A DNA stretch of 64,000 bases, from the NCBI RefSeq assembly GCF_004358695.1, contig NZ_SNAA01000003.1, positions 124,001-188,000 of the forward strand, in the 5' to 3' direction. Each line of letters starts with the position of its first letter. Positions within the stretch are counted from its first letter, which is position 1. The DNA is from Palleronia sediminis. GTDB taxonomy: Bacteria > Pseudomonadota > Alphaproteobacteria > Rhodobacterales > Rhodobacteraceae. Below are positions 53,981 through 63,474 of this stretch, piece after piece. Below the pieces are notes generated by a model that was given only the letters and a program-made list of their open reading frames with translations, searched no databases and was not told the origin of the DNA. A program made the position numbers and the translations under genes.

Positions 53981-54408
53981 TTGCGACGGCACAGGCCCTG
54001 AACGATGCGGCGATGCCGTGGATGCGCCCGGTCGAACCCGCCCGACGCGCCCGGCGCCTGCGCGGCGCCCGCAATTTCGAGGCCGGTCGCGCGGCCGAGG
54101 ACCATGTGGCGCGCCGCTATGTCGATCGCGGCTGCGAGGTTCTGGAACGGCGCTGGCGCGGCAAGGCGGGCGAGGTCGACATGATCCTGCGCGACCGTGA
54201 TGCGATCGTCTTCGTCGAGGTCAAGTCGGCGCCCAGCCATGCCCGTGCGGCCGAAAGCCTGTCGGCGCGTCAGCTGGGCCGGATCGGCACCGCCTGCGAG
54301 GAATACGTTGCCCGGCTGTCGGACGGGCTCGCCACCGAGATGCGGGTCGAGGTCGCGCTGGTCGATGGCGCCGGCCGGATCGAGGTCATCGAGAACGCGT
54401 TGATGTAG
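53977..54408 (+). CDS. yraN: YraN family (UPF0102) endonuclease-fold protein
   Basis: A 143-residue protein of the restriction-endonuclease-like fold. The family core is present: [27 protein letters not shown]-type spacing, then [23 protein letters not shown], which carries the Glu-Asp and Glu-x-Lys of the nuclease site. Its role is unknown. An N-terminal extension of about 30 residues precedes the usual start. AAGGAG precedes the ATG, which overlaps the rsmI stop. rsmI-yraN-gshB is a common alphaproteobacterial order. Confidence 0.88.
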   Translation: MIATAQALNDAAMPWMRPVEPARRARRLRGARNFEAGRAAEDHVARRYVDRGCEVLERRWRGKAGEVDMILRDRDAIVFVEVKSAPSHARAAESLSARQLGRIGTACEEYVARLSDGLATEMRVEVALVDGAGRIEVIENALM

Positions 54409-54472
54409 CGGTTGCCTCCGGCGTCCTGCCGCGCCACATCTGGCCGGACCACCCCGACCGAAGGATGCGCGC

Positions 54473-55438
54473 GTGACGCTCAGGATCGCCTTTCAGATGG
54501 ACCCCATCGGCCCGATCGACATCGACGCCGACAGCACGTTCCGCCTGGCCGAAGCCGCGCAGGATCGCGGGCATGAATTGTTCTACTACACTCCAGACCG
54601 GCTGACATGGGACGAGGGCCGGGTCTGCGCCGCGCTCAGCACCCTCCGCGTTCAGCGCGTCAAGGGCGACCATGCCGCGCTCGGTACGCCCGAAATGCGC
54701 GACTTGTCCGAGATGGACGTGGTCTGGCTGCGCCAGGACCCGCCCTTCGACATGGGCTATATCACCACCACCCATCTGCTCGACCTGCTGGCGCCCGGAA
54801 CGCTGGTCGTCAACGATCCGTTCTGGGTGCGCAACTTCCCCGAAAAACTGCTCGTCCTGCAATTTCCCGACCTCATCCCGCCGACCATGATCGCGCGCGA
54901 TCTCGACCGGTTGCGCGCCTTTCGCGAGCGGCATGGCGACATCATCCTCAAGCCGCTCTACGGCAATGGCGGGGCGGGGGTGTTCAAGCTCGGGCAGGGC
55001 GACGGCAACCTCGCCTCGCTGCACGAGATGTTCGCGGGGATCTCGCGCGAGCCTCTGATCGCCCAGAAATTCCTGCCCGCGGTGCAGGAGGGCGACAAGC
55101 GGATCATCCTCGTCGACGGCGAACCCGTGGGGGCCATCAACCGCGTCCCGGCCACCGGCGAGACCCGGTCGAACATGCATGTCGGCGGACGGGCCGAAAA
55201 GGCCGCGCTGACCGAGCGCGATCTCGAGATCTGCGCGGCGATCGGACCGCGGCTGCGCGAGACCGGGCAGATCTTTGTCGGGATCGACGTGATCGGCGCC
55301 TATCTGACCGAGATCAACCTGACCTCGCCCACCGGCCTGCAGGAGCTCGAGCGGTTCGACGGCACCGATATCGCCGGCCGTATCTGGGAGGTCATCGAGG
55401 CGAGGCGGGCCTCGGGCAAGGCGTCGTCGCGCCCCTAG
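54473..55438 (+). CDS. gshB: Glutathione synthase
   Basis: A 321-residue ATP-grasp ligase that adds glycine to gamma-glutamylcysteine. The start is GTG 54473 with AAGG upstream; the N terminus [19 protein letters not shown] is the family start. Other marks are [38 protein letters not shown] (ATP-binding), [21 protein letters not shown], and the C-terminal [19 protein letters not shown] with metal-binding Glu and Asn. It converges on the comM-type gene, and the two overlap by four bases. Confidence 0.95.
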   Translation: MTLRIAFQMDPIGPIDIDADSTFRLAEAAQDRGHELFYYTPDRLTWDEGRVCAALSTLRVQRVKGDHAALGTPEMRDLSEMDVVWLRQDPPFDMGYITTTHLLDLLAPGTLVVNDPFWVRNFPEKLLVLQFPDLIPPTMIARDLDRLRAFRERHGDIILKPLYGNGGAGVFKLGQGDGNLASLHEMFAGISREPLIAQKFLPAVQEGDKRIILVDGEPVGAINRVPATGETRSNMHVGGRAEKAALTERDLEICAAIGPRLRETGQIFVGIDVIGAYLTEINLTSPTGLQELERFDGTDIAGRIWEVIEARRASGKASSRP

Positions 55439-56946
55439 CCCGGAGCAAAGCTGATCCTGAACGAGATCGCCTCGGCCACATGGGGCAGGCGCACCGCCTC
55501 GGATCCGTCGAGATCGGCGATCGTGCGCGCGACGCGGCGGATGCGGTGAAACCCCCGCGCCGAGAGCCCGAACTTCTCGGCCGCTTTCAGCAGCATGGCG
55601 CGGGCCTCGGGATCGGGTGACGCGACCTCGTCCAGCCGCGCGCCCGAAAGCTCGGCATTCACGCGGATGCCGGGCGCCCCGGCATAGCGCGCGGCCTGGC
55701 GCTGCCGGGCCGCAGCGACCCGCGCGGCCACGGCCGCGGACCGTTCGCCGCCCGGTGCGCGGTCGAGCTCCGCCAGGTCGACGGCCGGCACCTCGATGCG
55801 GATGTCGAACCGGTCGAGCAGCGGCCCCGACACCCGCGCCATGTAATCGGCCCCGCAGACCGGCGCGCGGGCGCAGGCGCGGTTCGCGTCGGGCAGGTAT
55901 CCGCATCGGCAGGGATTGGCCGCGGCGATCAGCAGGAATCGGCAGGGATAGCGCACATGGGCGTTGGCCCGAGCGATCACCACCTCGCCGGTCTCGATAG
56001 GCTGGCGCAGCGTCTCGAGCACGGCACGGGCAAATTCGGGAAACTCGTCCATGAACAGCACCCCGTTATGCGCAAGGCTGATCTGGCCGGGCTTGGCCCC
56101 CTTGCCGCCGCCCACCAGCGCAGCCATCGAGGCGGTGTGATGCGGCTCCTGAAAGGGGCGGCTGCGCGACAGCCCGCCCTCGTCCAGCAGCCCGGCAAGC
56201 GAGTGGACCATCGAGGTCTCGAGCGCTTCGACGGGCGACAGCGGCGGCAACAGGCCCGGCAGGCGCTGGGCCAGCATCGACTTGCCCGAGCCGGGCGTGC
56301 CGCAGAGAAAGATGTGGTGGCGCCCCGCGGCCGCGATCTCGAGCGCGCGTTTCGCGCGTTCCTGCCCGCGCACCTCGGAAAGGCAGGGCGCGGCCGGGCC
56401 GGTCGCCACCTCGCCCGGCGTCGCGGCGTCGAGCGGCGCCTGTCCCGTGAAATGCTGGATCGCGGCCATCAGCGTCGGCGGGGCGATGACGCGCGCGGCC
56501 TCGACCCAGGCCGCCTCGGCGCCCGATCCGCGGGGGCAGAGCAGGGTCCGCCCATCCTCGGCGGCGCGCATCGCCGCGGGCAGCGCGCCCGGCACGGGAT
56601 CGAGCCGCCCGTCGAGCGACAATTCCCCCAGCGCCAGCGTCTCTTCGACGGCGTCGGGCGCGACGATTTCCAGCGCGGCCAGCAGGGCGAGCGCGATGGG
56701 CAGATCGAAATGCGACCCCTCTTTCGGCAGGTCGGCCGGCGAGAGGTTCACGGTGATCCGTTTGGAGGGCAGCGCGATGGCCAGCGACTGAAGCGCGGCG
56801 CGTACCCGTTCGCGCGCCTCGCTCACCGCCTTGTCGGGCAGCCCCACGATCGAGAATCCCGGCAGACCGGCCGAGACGGCGCATTGCACCTCGACCAGCC
56901 GGGTTTCGATTCCTTCGAAGGCGACGGTATAGGCGCGTGTGACCAT
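55435..56946 (-). CDS. comM: YifB/ComM family Mg-chelatase-like AAA ATPase
   Basis: A 503-residue protein. The N-terminal ChlI/Lon-like domain spans about 1-165 ([40 protein letters not shown]). The AAA core has Walker [17 protein letters not shown] near residue 220 and Walker [12 protein letters not shown]. The zinc/Cys patch is [20 protein letters not shown]. The C-terminal Mg-chelatase helical domain contains [17 protein letters not shown]. In other bacteria ComM is a branch-migration helicase in natural transformation. It is divergent from rpoH2. Confidence 0.93.
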   Translation of the reverse strand: MVTRAYTVAFEGIETRLVEVQCAVSAGLPGFSIVGLPDKAVSEARERVRAALQSLAIALPSKRITVNLSPADLPKEGSHFDLPIALALLAALEIVAPDAVEETLALGELSLDGRLDPVPGALPAAMRAAEDGRTLLCPRGSGAEAAWVEAARVIAPPTLMAAIQHFTGQAPLDAATPGEVATGPAAPCLSEVRGQERAKRALEIAAAGRHHIFLCGTPGSGKSMLAQRLPGLLPPLSPVEALETSMVHSLAGLLDEGGLSRSRPFQEPHHTASMAALVGGGKGAKPGQISLAHNGVLFMDEFPEFARAVLETLRQPIETGEVVIARANAHVRYPCRFLLIAAANPCRCGYLPDANRACARAPVCGADYMARVSGPLLDRFDIRIEVPAVDLAELDRAPGGERSAAVAARVAAARQRQAARYAGAPGIRVNAELSGARLDEVASPDPEARAMLLKAAEKFGLSARGFHRIRRVARTIADLDGSEAVRLPHVAEAISFRISFAPG

Positions 56947-57077
56947 GGCGCGGGCGGCATCCTTTCTGAACGCATCGCCAACATGGCCCCGGCGCCCTTT
57001 CCCGGCGGTTAACGCGGTCGCACCGATTTTCGCGCGGGGCGGGCTAGACCGCGTCGCAGAAATTGCAACCGGGCGCG

Positions 57078-57106
57078 GGAACTTTTCGCGACGCCCGCCG
57101 TCTTGA
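57078..57106 (+). promoter_or_regulatory. ECF sigma-E-like promoter of rpoH2
   Basis: GGAACTT (57078-57084), a 15-base spacer and GTCTTGA (57100-57106) closely match the ECF sigma-E consensus GGAACTT-N15-GTCTAA. Transcription would start near 57112, about 54 bases before the ATG. Confidence 0.6.
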
Positions 57107-57165
57107 CCTTCAGGGATGTGAAAAAGCGGCCGGGCAACGGTCGGCGAGACCCAAGGGGTTAGAAC

Positions 57166-58044
57166 ATGGCTTTCGACGGATTTTCCGATCAGACACTGTC
57201 ACGGCGCGCGATGCAGGCCGAGCTTCTCGATGCCGAGACCGAGCTGCGGCTGGCCTATGCCTGGCGCGACGAGCGGGACGAGGCGGCGCTGCACAGGCTC
57301 ATCACGGCCTACATGCGTCTCGCGATCTCGATGGCCGCCAAGTTCAAGCGGTACGGCGCGCCGATGAACGACCTTGTGCAAGAGGCCGGGCTGGGGCTGA
57401 TGAAGGCCGCGGACAAGTTCGACCCCGATCGCGGCGTGCGGTTCTCGACCTATGCGGTTTGGTGGATCAAGGCCTCGATCCAGGATTATGTCATGCGCAA
57501 CTGGTCCATGGTGCGCACCGGGTCGACCTCGAGCCAGAAATCGCTGTTCTTCAACATGCGGCGGGTTCAGGCCCGGCTCGAGCGCGAGGCGGCGTCGCGC
57601 GGCGAACGGCTCGACCGGCAGACCATGCGCCAGATGATCTCAAAGGAGGTGGGCGTGCCGCTCCACGACGTCGAGATGATGGAAGGACGGCTGGCCGGGT
57701 CCGATTTCTCGCTGAACGCCACGCAGTCGACCGAGGACGAGGGCCGCCAGTGGATCGACGCGCTCGAGGATGACAGCGCGCGGGCCGACGAGACCGTGAC
57801 ACACAACAAGGATATCGACACGCTGCGGATCTGGCTGGTCGAGGCGATGGGCAATCTCAATGACCGCGAGCGGTTCATCGTCCGCGAACGCAAGCTGCGC
57901 GACCAGCCCCGGACGCTGGAATCGCTGGGGACCGAGCTGGGCCTCTCGAAAGAGCGGGTGCGCCAGCTCGAGGCGGCGGCCTTCGGCAAGATGCGCAAGC
58001 AGCTCGAGAACCAATGCGCCGAGGTGCATAATTTCCTCTCCTGA
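57166..58044 (+). CDS. rpoH2: RNA polymerase sigma-32 type factor (RpoH2)
   Basis: A 292-residue group-3 heat-shock-type sigma factor. Region 2 is AADKFDPDRGVRFSTYAVWW followed by KASIQDYVMRNW; the RpoH-specific box is SSQKSLFFNMRRVQ near residue 125. Region 4 carries the helix-turn-helix LGTELGLSKERVRQLE. AAGGGG precedes the ATG. In Rhodobacter sphaeroides RpoHII directs the singlet-oxygen and oxidative response under RpoE. The ECF-like promoter here agrees with a cascade, although it resembles E. coli sigma-E boxes more than the known RpoE-ChrR ones. Confidence 0.9.
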   Translation: MAFDGFSDQTLSRRAMQAELLDAETELRLAYAWRDERDEAALHRLITAYMRLAISMAAKFKRYGAPMNDLVQEAGLGLMKAADKFDPDRGVRFSTYAVWWIKASIQDYVMRNWSMVRTGSTSSQKSLFFNMRRVQARLEREAASRGERLDRQTMRQMISKEVGVPLHDVEMMEGRLAGSDFSLNATQSTEDEGRQWIDALEDDSARADETVTHNKDIDTLRIWLVEAMGNLNDRERFIVRERKLRDQPRTLESLGTELGLSKERVRQLEAAAFGKMRKQLENQCAEVHNFLS

Positions 58045-58051
58045 GCCCGGC

Positions 58052-58867
58052 ATGCTCCGGCTCACGGCACTGTGCGGCGCGATCCTGTTCGGGGTCGCGC
58101 CCGCGGTGTTTTCCGAGACCGCGGCCGACGCGATCCCCCTCGATGCGCAGATCGTCGTCATGGGCGAAGAACACGACGCCCCGGCGCATCATCGCAACCA
58201 GGCCGAATTGATTCGCCGCATGGGCGCGGGTGCGGTGGTGTTCGAGATGCTGCCCGAGGCGCTTGGGCCGGTGGCGACCCGCCATGCGGGCGAGCCCGCG
58301 GACGCCCTGGCCGCGCGGCTGGAGTGGAGCGCGCGCGGCTGGCCCGATTTCGCGATCTACGCGCCCGTCTTTGCCGCGGCGCATGACGTGGGGGCCACGA
58401 TCCACGGGGCCGAGGTCGCGCGGGACGACCTTCGTCGGGCGCTCGACGGGGGCGCGGCAGCAGCGTTCGGGACTGGGGCGGCGCGCTTCGGGCTCGACCG
58501 CGCGCTGCCGCGGGACGCCCTGGCCGGGATGACGGCCGAGATTGCCGCCGCCCATTGCGACCTTTTGCCCGAGACGGCGTTGCCCGGCATGGTCGAGGCG
58601 CAGCGCCTGCGCGATGCCGCACTGGCCGCCGCCGCCGTGGCCGCGTTCGAGGCGGGGCAGCACCCGGTGGCCATCGTCACCGGCAACGGCCATGCGCGGC
58701 GCGATCGCGGCGTTCCGGCCCTTGTGCGGCAGGCTTTGCCCGAGATCTCGATCACCGCCATCGGACAGTTCACCGAGCCGCCCGAGGATGCGCCGCCCTA
58801 TGACGCGTGGCTCGTGACCGAGGCCCCGCCGGAGCGGCCCGTCGATCCCTGCGCGCCGCTGCGATAG
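58052..58867 (+). CDS. ChaN-like heme-binding-fold exported protein
   Basis: A 271-residue protein with a signal peptide (LTALCGAILFGVAPAVFS) and a ChaN/Tiki-superfamily domain. The core motif is IVVMGEEHDAPAHHRNQAELI, followed by FEMLPEAL and the end motif AIVTGNGHARRDRGVPALV. ChaN in Campylobacter binds heme at the outer membrane. A role in iron/heme uptake or proteolysis is only inferred. It follows rpoH2 by seven bases, so it may belong to the same stress-induced transcript. Confidence 0.84.
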   Translation: MLRLTALCGAILFGVAPAVFSETAADAIPLDAQIVVMGEEHDAPAHHRNQAELIRRMGAGAVVFEMLPEALGPVATRHAGEPADALAARLEWSARGWPDFAIYAPVFAAAHDVGATIHGAEVARDDLRRALDGGAAAAFGTGAARFGLDRALPRDALAGMTAEIAAAHCDLLPETALPGMVEAQRLRDAALAAAAVAAFEAGQHPVAIVTGNGHARRDRGVPALVRQALPEISITAIGQFTEPPEDAPPYDAWLVTEAPPERPVDPCAPLR

Positions 58868-58948
58868 GGCGGGGCGGCTTGGCTTGGCGCGCGCAGCGGC
58901 CTAGGGTCCGCCCCGCGCCGTGACGCAGCGGCGGCACACGGGGGCCCC

Positions 58949-60139
58949 ATGCTCGCAGGCAAGCATCTATTGTTGATCGTCGGAGGCGGGATCGCGGCCT
59001 ACAAGTCGCTCGACCTGATCCGCCGCGCGCGGGCCGAAGGGGCCGAGGTGACGCCGGTGCTGACCCGCGCGGGAGCCGAGTTCGTCACCCCGCTTTCGGT
59101 ATCGTCGCTGGCCGGAAAGCGGGTCTTTTCGGACCTGTGGGATCTGACCGACGAGGCCGAGATGGGCCATATCCAGCTTTCGCGCGTGGCGGACCTGTTG
59201 GTGGTCGCGCCGGCTACGGCCGATCTCATGGCCAAGATGGCGGGCGGCCATGCCGACGACCTGGCCTCGACGCTTTTGCTGGCGACCGACACGCCGGTCC
59301 TGATCGCGCCCTCGATGAACGTGCGCATGTGGGAACACGCCGCGACCCGCCGCAACCTCGCCACGCTGCGGCAGGACGGCATCGCCGTCGTCGGTCCCGG
59401 GACGGGCGACATGGCCTGCGGCGAATACGGCCCCGGCCGCATGGCCGAGCCTTCCGAGATCCTCGATGCGATCCGCGCGCGTCTGGGCGGCGGGCGGCTT
59501 GCCGGGCGGCACGTCATCGTCACCTCGGGTCCAACGCACGAGCCGATCGACCCGGTGCGCTATATCGCCAACCGCTCGTCGGGGGCGCAGGGCGCGGCCA
59601 TCGCCGCAGCGCTGGCGGGGCTTGGCGCGCGGGTCAGTTTCGTGACCGGCCCGGCCGAAGTACCGCCGCCCCCCGGCGTCGACGCGATCCGGGTCGAGAC
59701 CGCCGCCGAGATGCAGGACGCGGTGACGCGGGCGCTTCCGGCGGATGCGGCGGTTCTGGCGGCGGCGGTGGCCGACTGGCGCGTCGCCAATGCCAGCGCG
59801 CACAAGATGAAAAAGGGGCCGGACGGCGCGCCGCGGCTCGAGTTCGCGGAAAACCCCGACATCCTCGCCACCCTGTCGCGTGCGCCCGACCGCCCCCGGC
59901 TTGTCGTGGGGTTCGCCGCCGAAACCGATGATGTGCTGGCCAATGCCCGCGCCAAGCTCGCGCGCAAGGGCTGCGATTGGATCGTGGCCAACGATGTCTC
60001 GCCCGCGACAGGGATCATGGGCGGGGCCGAGAATGCCGTCCGCCTGCTGACGCCCGAGGGGGTCGAGGAGTGGCCGCGCGCGCCGAAAGCCGAGATCGCG
60101 CGCAAGCTCGCCCACAGGATCGCGGAGGCATTGGCATGA
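58949..60139 (+). CDS. coaBC: Bifunctional phosphopantothenoylcysteine decarboxylase / phosphopantothenate--cysteine ligase
   Basis: A 396-residue two-domain enzyme of coenzyme A synthesis. CoaC (1-185): flavin fold [15 protein letters not shown], the substrate clamp [13 protein letters not shown] (P-x-M-N-x-x-M-W), and the catalytic Cys region [13 protein letters not shown]. CoaB (186-396): [22 protein letters not shown] and [17 protein letters not shown] and FAAETDDVL. It makes 4'-phosphopantetheine from 4'-phosphopantothenate. The stop overlaps the dut start (ATGA). Confidence 0.96.
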   Translation: MLAGKHLLLIVGGGIAAYKSLDLIRRARAEGAEVTPVLTRAGAEFVTPLSVSSLAGKRVFSDLWDLTDEAEMGHIQLSRVADLLVVAPATADLMAKMAGGHADDLASTLLLATDTPVLIAPSMNVRMWEHAATRRNLATLRQDGIAVVGPGTGDMACGEYGPGRMAEPSEILDAIRARLGGGRLAGRHVIVTSGPTHEPIDPVRYIANRSSGAQGAAIAAALAGLGARVSFVTGPAEVPPPPGVDAIRVETAAEMQDAVTRALPADAAVLAAAVADWRVANASAHKMKKGPDGAPRLEFAENPDILATLSRAPDRPRLVVGFAAETDDVLANARAKLARKGCDWIVANDVSPATGIMGGAENAVRLLTPEGVEEWPRAPKAEIARKLAHRIAEALA

Positions 60140-60597
60140 AGATTTCCGTCAAGCGCAGCGAGACCGCCGACCCGGCGGTGGCACTGCCAGAATACGAAAC
60201 GCCGGGCGCGGCGGGCGCGGATCTGCGCGCGAACCTTGCCCCGGACGACCGCGCGGCGGGCCTGACGCTGTCCCCGATGGAGCGGGCGCTGATCCCGCTC
60301 GGGCTTTGCGTCGAGCTGCCGCAGGGCACCGAGATGCAGGTCCGGCCGCGCTCGGGGTTGGCGCTGAAACACGGGCTGACGCTGGTCAATTCGCCGGGCA
60401 CGATAGATGCGGATTACCGCGGCGAGATCGGGGTGCTGATGGTCAATCTCGGCACCGAGCCGGTCCATATCGCCCACGGGTCGCGCATCGCGCAGGCGGT
60501 CTTCGCCAGCGTCGCGCGGGCCGAGTTCACCGAGGTGGAGACGCTGGACGCGTCCGAGCGCGGCACCGGCGGGTTCGGCTCGACCGGGGAGGGCTGA
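60136..60597 (+). CDS. dut: dUTP diphosphatase
   Basis: A 153-residue trimeric dUTPase that hydrolyses dUTP to dUMP and keeps uracil out of DNA. All five family motifs are visible: [33 protein letters not shown] (with catalytic Asp), GSRIAQ, and the C-terminal arm [10 protein letters not shown]. It overlaps coaBC and the next gene (TGATG), an order (coaBC-dut) that is common in alphaproteobacteria. Confidence 0.96.
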   Translation: MKISVKRSETADPAVALPEYETPGAAGADLRANLAPDDRAAGLTLSPMERALIPLGLCVELPQGTEMQVRPRSGLALKHGLTLVNSPGTIDADYRGEIGVLMVNLGTEPVHIAHGSRIAQAVFASVARAEFTEVETLDASERGTGGFGSTGEG

Positions 60598-61679
60598 TGC
60601 TTCTCGTCCTGATCCTCGCCGCCGGGGTATGGTTCGCGGGCGGCAAGCTCGGCTGGCCCGCGCAGGCGCGGGCCATCGCGCTGGGGCTGCTTTATGTCGT
60701 GGTCGTCGCGCTGAACGTGGTGTTGCCGCCCGGCACCCCCCTGCGCGAGGCGCTGGGCGGCTCGCCCGGCGAATGGCTGGTTCTGGGCGCGCTGGGCCTG
60801 CTCGTGGCGGCCTACCGGGTGGGGCTCGACCGGCTGCGCGCACGCGTCCGGCCCGAGAACCGCCCCCCCGAGACGCGGCCGGGCGAGTTCGCGCCCGGCG
60901 AGCTCGACCGCTATGCCCGCCACGTCATCCTGCGCGAGATCGGCGGGCCGGGGCAAAAGCGGCTGAAGCAGGCGCGAGTCCTCGTCGTCGGCGCGGGGGG
61001 TCTCGGGGCGCCGTCGATGCTGTATCTCGCGGCGGCGGGCGTGGGCACCATCGGCGTCATCGACGACGACACGGTCGAGCTGACGAACCTGCAACGGCAG
61101 GTGATCCACCGCGACGCGAGCGTGGGCCTGCCCAAGGTGTTCTCGGCCGAGCGGGCGATGCGCGAGCTCAACCCCAACGTCACCGTGCGCCCCTATCACC
61201 GCCGCCTCACCGACGAGATCGCGGCCGATCTCGTGGCCGATTACGATCTGGTCCTCGACGGCTGCGACGATCTCGATACGCGCTACCGGGTGAACCGCGC
61301 CTGCACCGCGCGGGGCGTGCCGCTGATCTCGGGCGCGCTGTCGCAATGGGAGGGGCAGCTTTCGGTATTCGCCCCCGCCGACGGCACGCCCTGCTATGCC
61401 TGCGTCTTTCCCGACCGCCCGGCGGCCGGGATGAACCAGACCTGCGCCGAGGCGGGGGTGCTGGGGCCGCTGCCCGGCATCCTCGGCACGATGATGGCGG
61501 CCGAGGCCGTCAAGGAGCTGACCGGCGCCGGCACGACGCTGCGCGGGCGGCTCGCGATCCACGACGCGCTTCATGCCGATCACCGGGTGATGAGGATCGC
61601 GCCGCGCCCCGGTTGCCCCGTCTGCGGAGGCGGCGCGCCCGGCGACGCTTGCAGCGCGCGGCGCGATGAGGTTGTGTGA
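60597..61679 (+). CDS. Membrane-anchored MoeB/ThiF-family adenylyltransferase
   Basis: A 360-residue E1-like enzyme that adenylates a sulfur carrier (MoaD or ThiS type). The first about 85 residues form two to three hydrophobic helices (LVLILAAGVWFAGG; VVVVALNVVL; WLVLGALGLLVAAYRVG), absent from E. coli MoeB. The ThiF domain follows: ADP site VVGAGGLGAPSMLYLAAAG, Arg-finger NLQRQVIHRD, catalytic Asp in DGCDDLDTR, the Cys in NQTCAEAGVLGPLPG, and zinc Cys pairs CYAC and CPVC. It starts at the dut stop (TGATG). Confidence 0.87.
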   Translation: MLLVLILAAGVWFAGGKLGWPAQARAIALGLLYVVVVALNVVLPPGTPLREALGGSPGEWLVLGALGLLVAAYRVGLDRLRARVRPENRPPETRPGEFAPGELDRYARHVILREIGGPGQKRLKQARVLVVGAGGLGAPSMLYLAAAGVGTIGVIDDDTVELTNLQRQVIHRDASVGLPKVFSAERAMRELNPNVTVRPYHRRLTDEIAADLVADYDLVLDGCDDLDTRYRVNRACTARGVPLISGALSQWEGQLSVFAPADGTPCYACVFPDRPAAGMNQTCAEAGVLGPLPGILGTMMAAEAVKELTGAGTTLRGRLAIHDALHADHRVMRIAPRPGCPVCGGGAPGDACSARRDEVV

Positions 61680-61706
61680 CGCCGGACAATTCCAGGAGGA
61701 CGCCCC

Positions 61707-62495
61707 ATGATCCGCCGCACTTTCCTTGCCGCCCTCGCCGCGGCAGCGGCCCTTCCCGCAGCCGCGCGGGATCTGCCCGACCTCGGCGGCCGCGAGGTCG
61801 CCATCGCGGTCGAGAACGCCTATCCGCCGCTGCAATACGTGCGTCCGGGCACGAATGACGCGGTCGGGTGGGAATACGACGCCATCGCCGAGATGGCCGA
61901 GCGTCTGAACTTCACCCCCGTGTTCCAGAACACGAGCTGGGACGGCATGATTCCCGCCGTCTCGGGTGGCGAATACGACATGGGCATGACCGGCATCACC
62001 ATCCGCGAAGACCGCGCCGAGGTGGTCGATTTCTCGGACCCCTACATGCGATCCGAGATGCGGATGCTGGTGCGGTCGGGCGAGGACCGGTTCGACGATG
62101 CCGAAAGTTTTGCCGCCGATACCGACCTGCTGATCGGCGCCCAGCCCGGCACGACGCCCTTTTACGTCGGCATCTACGACGTGCTCGACGGCGACGAACA
62201 GAACCCGCGGATGCGCCAGTTCGAGACCTTCGGCGCCGCGGTGCAGGCGCTTAGGGTGGGTGACGTCGATCTTGCGCTGACCGATTCCACGGCCACGCAG
62301 GGCTATGTCGACAGCGCCGACGGCGCGCTCGAGATCGTGGGCGAGCCGCTGGGCACCGAGGATTTCGGGTTCATCTTTCCCAAGGGCTCGGACCTGGTCG
62401 CGCCGATGAACGCCGCCATCGCCGCCATGAAGGCCGACGGCACGATGGACGATCTCGACCGGATCTGGTTCGTCGAGACGCCGCTGGGCCAGTAG
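61707..62495 (+). CDS. Amino-acid ABC transporter substrate-binding protein
   Basis: A 262-residue family 3 binding protein. The Sec signal ends near residue 21 ([14 protein letters not shown]). Ligand-binding motifs are [48 protein letters not shown], and [17 protein letters not shown]; later ones are [14 protein letters not shown] and [10 protein letters not shown]. The preference is probably for polar or basic amino acids, unproven. It is followed by a permease, and the gap contains repeat copy B. Confidence 0.92.
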   Translation: MIRRTFLAALAAAAALPAAARDLPDLGGREVAIAVENAYPPLQYVRPGTNDAVGWEYDAIAEMAERLNFTPVFQNTSWDGMIPAVSGGEYDMGMTGITIREDRAEVVDFSDPYMRSEMRMLVRSGEDRFDDAESFAADTDLLIGAQPGTTPFYVGIYDVLDGDEQNPRMRQFETFGAAVQALRVGDVDLALTDSTATQGYVDSADGALEIVGEPLGTEDFGFIFPKGSDLVAPMNAAIAAMKADGTMDDLDRIWFVETPLGQ

Positions 62496-62520
62496 GGCCT
62501 GCGGCCCTCGCCTCCGGCGG

Positions 62521-62544
62521 GAGTATTTCGGGAAACAGAGAAGG
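62521..62544 (+). repeat. Dispersed GTATTT...GGAAACAGAGAAGG element, copy B
   Basis: GAGTATTT then CGGGAAACAGAGAAGG, matching copy A at 22 of 24 positions. It follows a small CTCC-GGCG-GGAG hairpin, so it looks like a weak terminator between the binding protein and permease genes. Confidence 0.7.
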
Positions 62545-62624
62545 CGGGGCGCGGCGCGCCGACCGTTCCGCCCCGGAGGGTGCCGCGTGATCCCTGACCT
62601 GACCTTCATACCGGCCCCGTCGCC

Positions 62625-63446
62625 ATGACCGGGCCGGTTCCCCGTTCCACACCCGATGGCGGCCCGCCCGGCGACCGGCCATGGTGGCTCTATGCCGCGA
62701 TCGCGCTGGGCCTGTTCTTTCTGTGGCGCATCGGGTCGGACGCGCTTTATTCGCAGATCCTGTCGACGCTGGTGCGGGGCGCGGGGATCACGCTTTTCGT
62801 CACGGTCGTGTCGTTCTCGCTGGCCACGTTGCTGGGGTTGGGGCTGGCGGTGGCCTCGCGCTCGGGGTCGCTGATCCTGCGGCAGGCGGCGCGGTTCTAT
62901 GTCGAGATCGTGCGCGGCATCCCGATCCTCGTGCTGCTGCTGTACTGCGCCTTCGTCGTGGCGCCCGCGGCGGTCGCGGCCTGGAACGAGATCGCGGCGC
63001 TGGTCGGGTTCGAGCCGGCGCTGACCCGCGATTTCCCGCTGATCTGGCGGGCGATCATGGCGCTCGTCATCGGCTATTCGGCCTTTATCGCCGAGGTGTT
63101 CCGCGCGGGCCTCGCCGCGGTCCCGGTGGGACAGGTCGAGGCCGCCAAGGCGCTGGGGCTGGGGCCGTGGCTGCGGTTTCGCCATATCGTGCTGCCGCAG
63201 GCGCTGCGCACGATCCTGCCGCCGCTGGGCAATGATTTCGTCGCCATGATCAAGGATTCCAGCCTCGTCTCGGTCGTCGGCGTTCTCGATATCACGCAGC
63301 TCGGCAAGGTCACGGCGGCGGGCAATTTCCGCTATTTCGAGACCTATAACGTGGTCGCCTACATCTATCTCGTCATGACCATCGGGCTGTCGCTGCTGAT
63401 CCGCCGGCTCGAGCGCAGGCTGGCGAAGCGGCGCGCGGATACTTAG
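62625..63446 (+). CDS. Amino-acid ABC transporter permease
   Basis: A 273-residue permease with about five to six helices of the His/Glu/Gln class. It has the EAA loop region EAAKALGLGPWLRFRHIVLPQ and the N-terminal FFLWRIGSDALYSQ. Other marks are VEIVRGIPILVLLLYCAFV and LPPLGNDFVAMIKDSSLVSVVG. It couples the binding protein to an ATPase, but no ATP-binding gene follows; the next gene is a peptidase, so the ATPase must be elsewhere. It lies 129 bases past the binding-protein stop. Confidence 0.9.
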   Translation: MTGPVPRSTPDGGPPGDRPWWLYAAIALGLFFLWRIGSDALYSQILSTLVRGAGITLFVTVVSFSLATLLGLGLAVASRSGSLILRQAARFYVEIVRGIPILVLLLYCAFVVAPAAVAAWNEIAALVGFEPALTRDFPLIWRAIMALVIGYSAFIAEVFRAGLAAVPVGQVEAAKALGLGPWLRFRHIVLPQALRTILPPLGNDFVAMIKDSSLVSVVGVLDITQLGKVTAAGNFRYFETYNVVAYIYLVMTIGLSLLIRRLERRLAKRRADT

Positions 63447-63474
63447 CTGCGACAGGACCAACAGGAGATGACCC

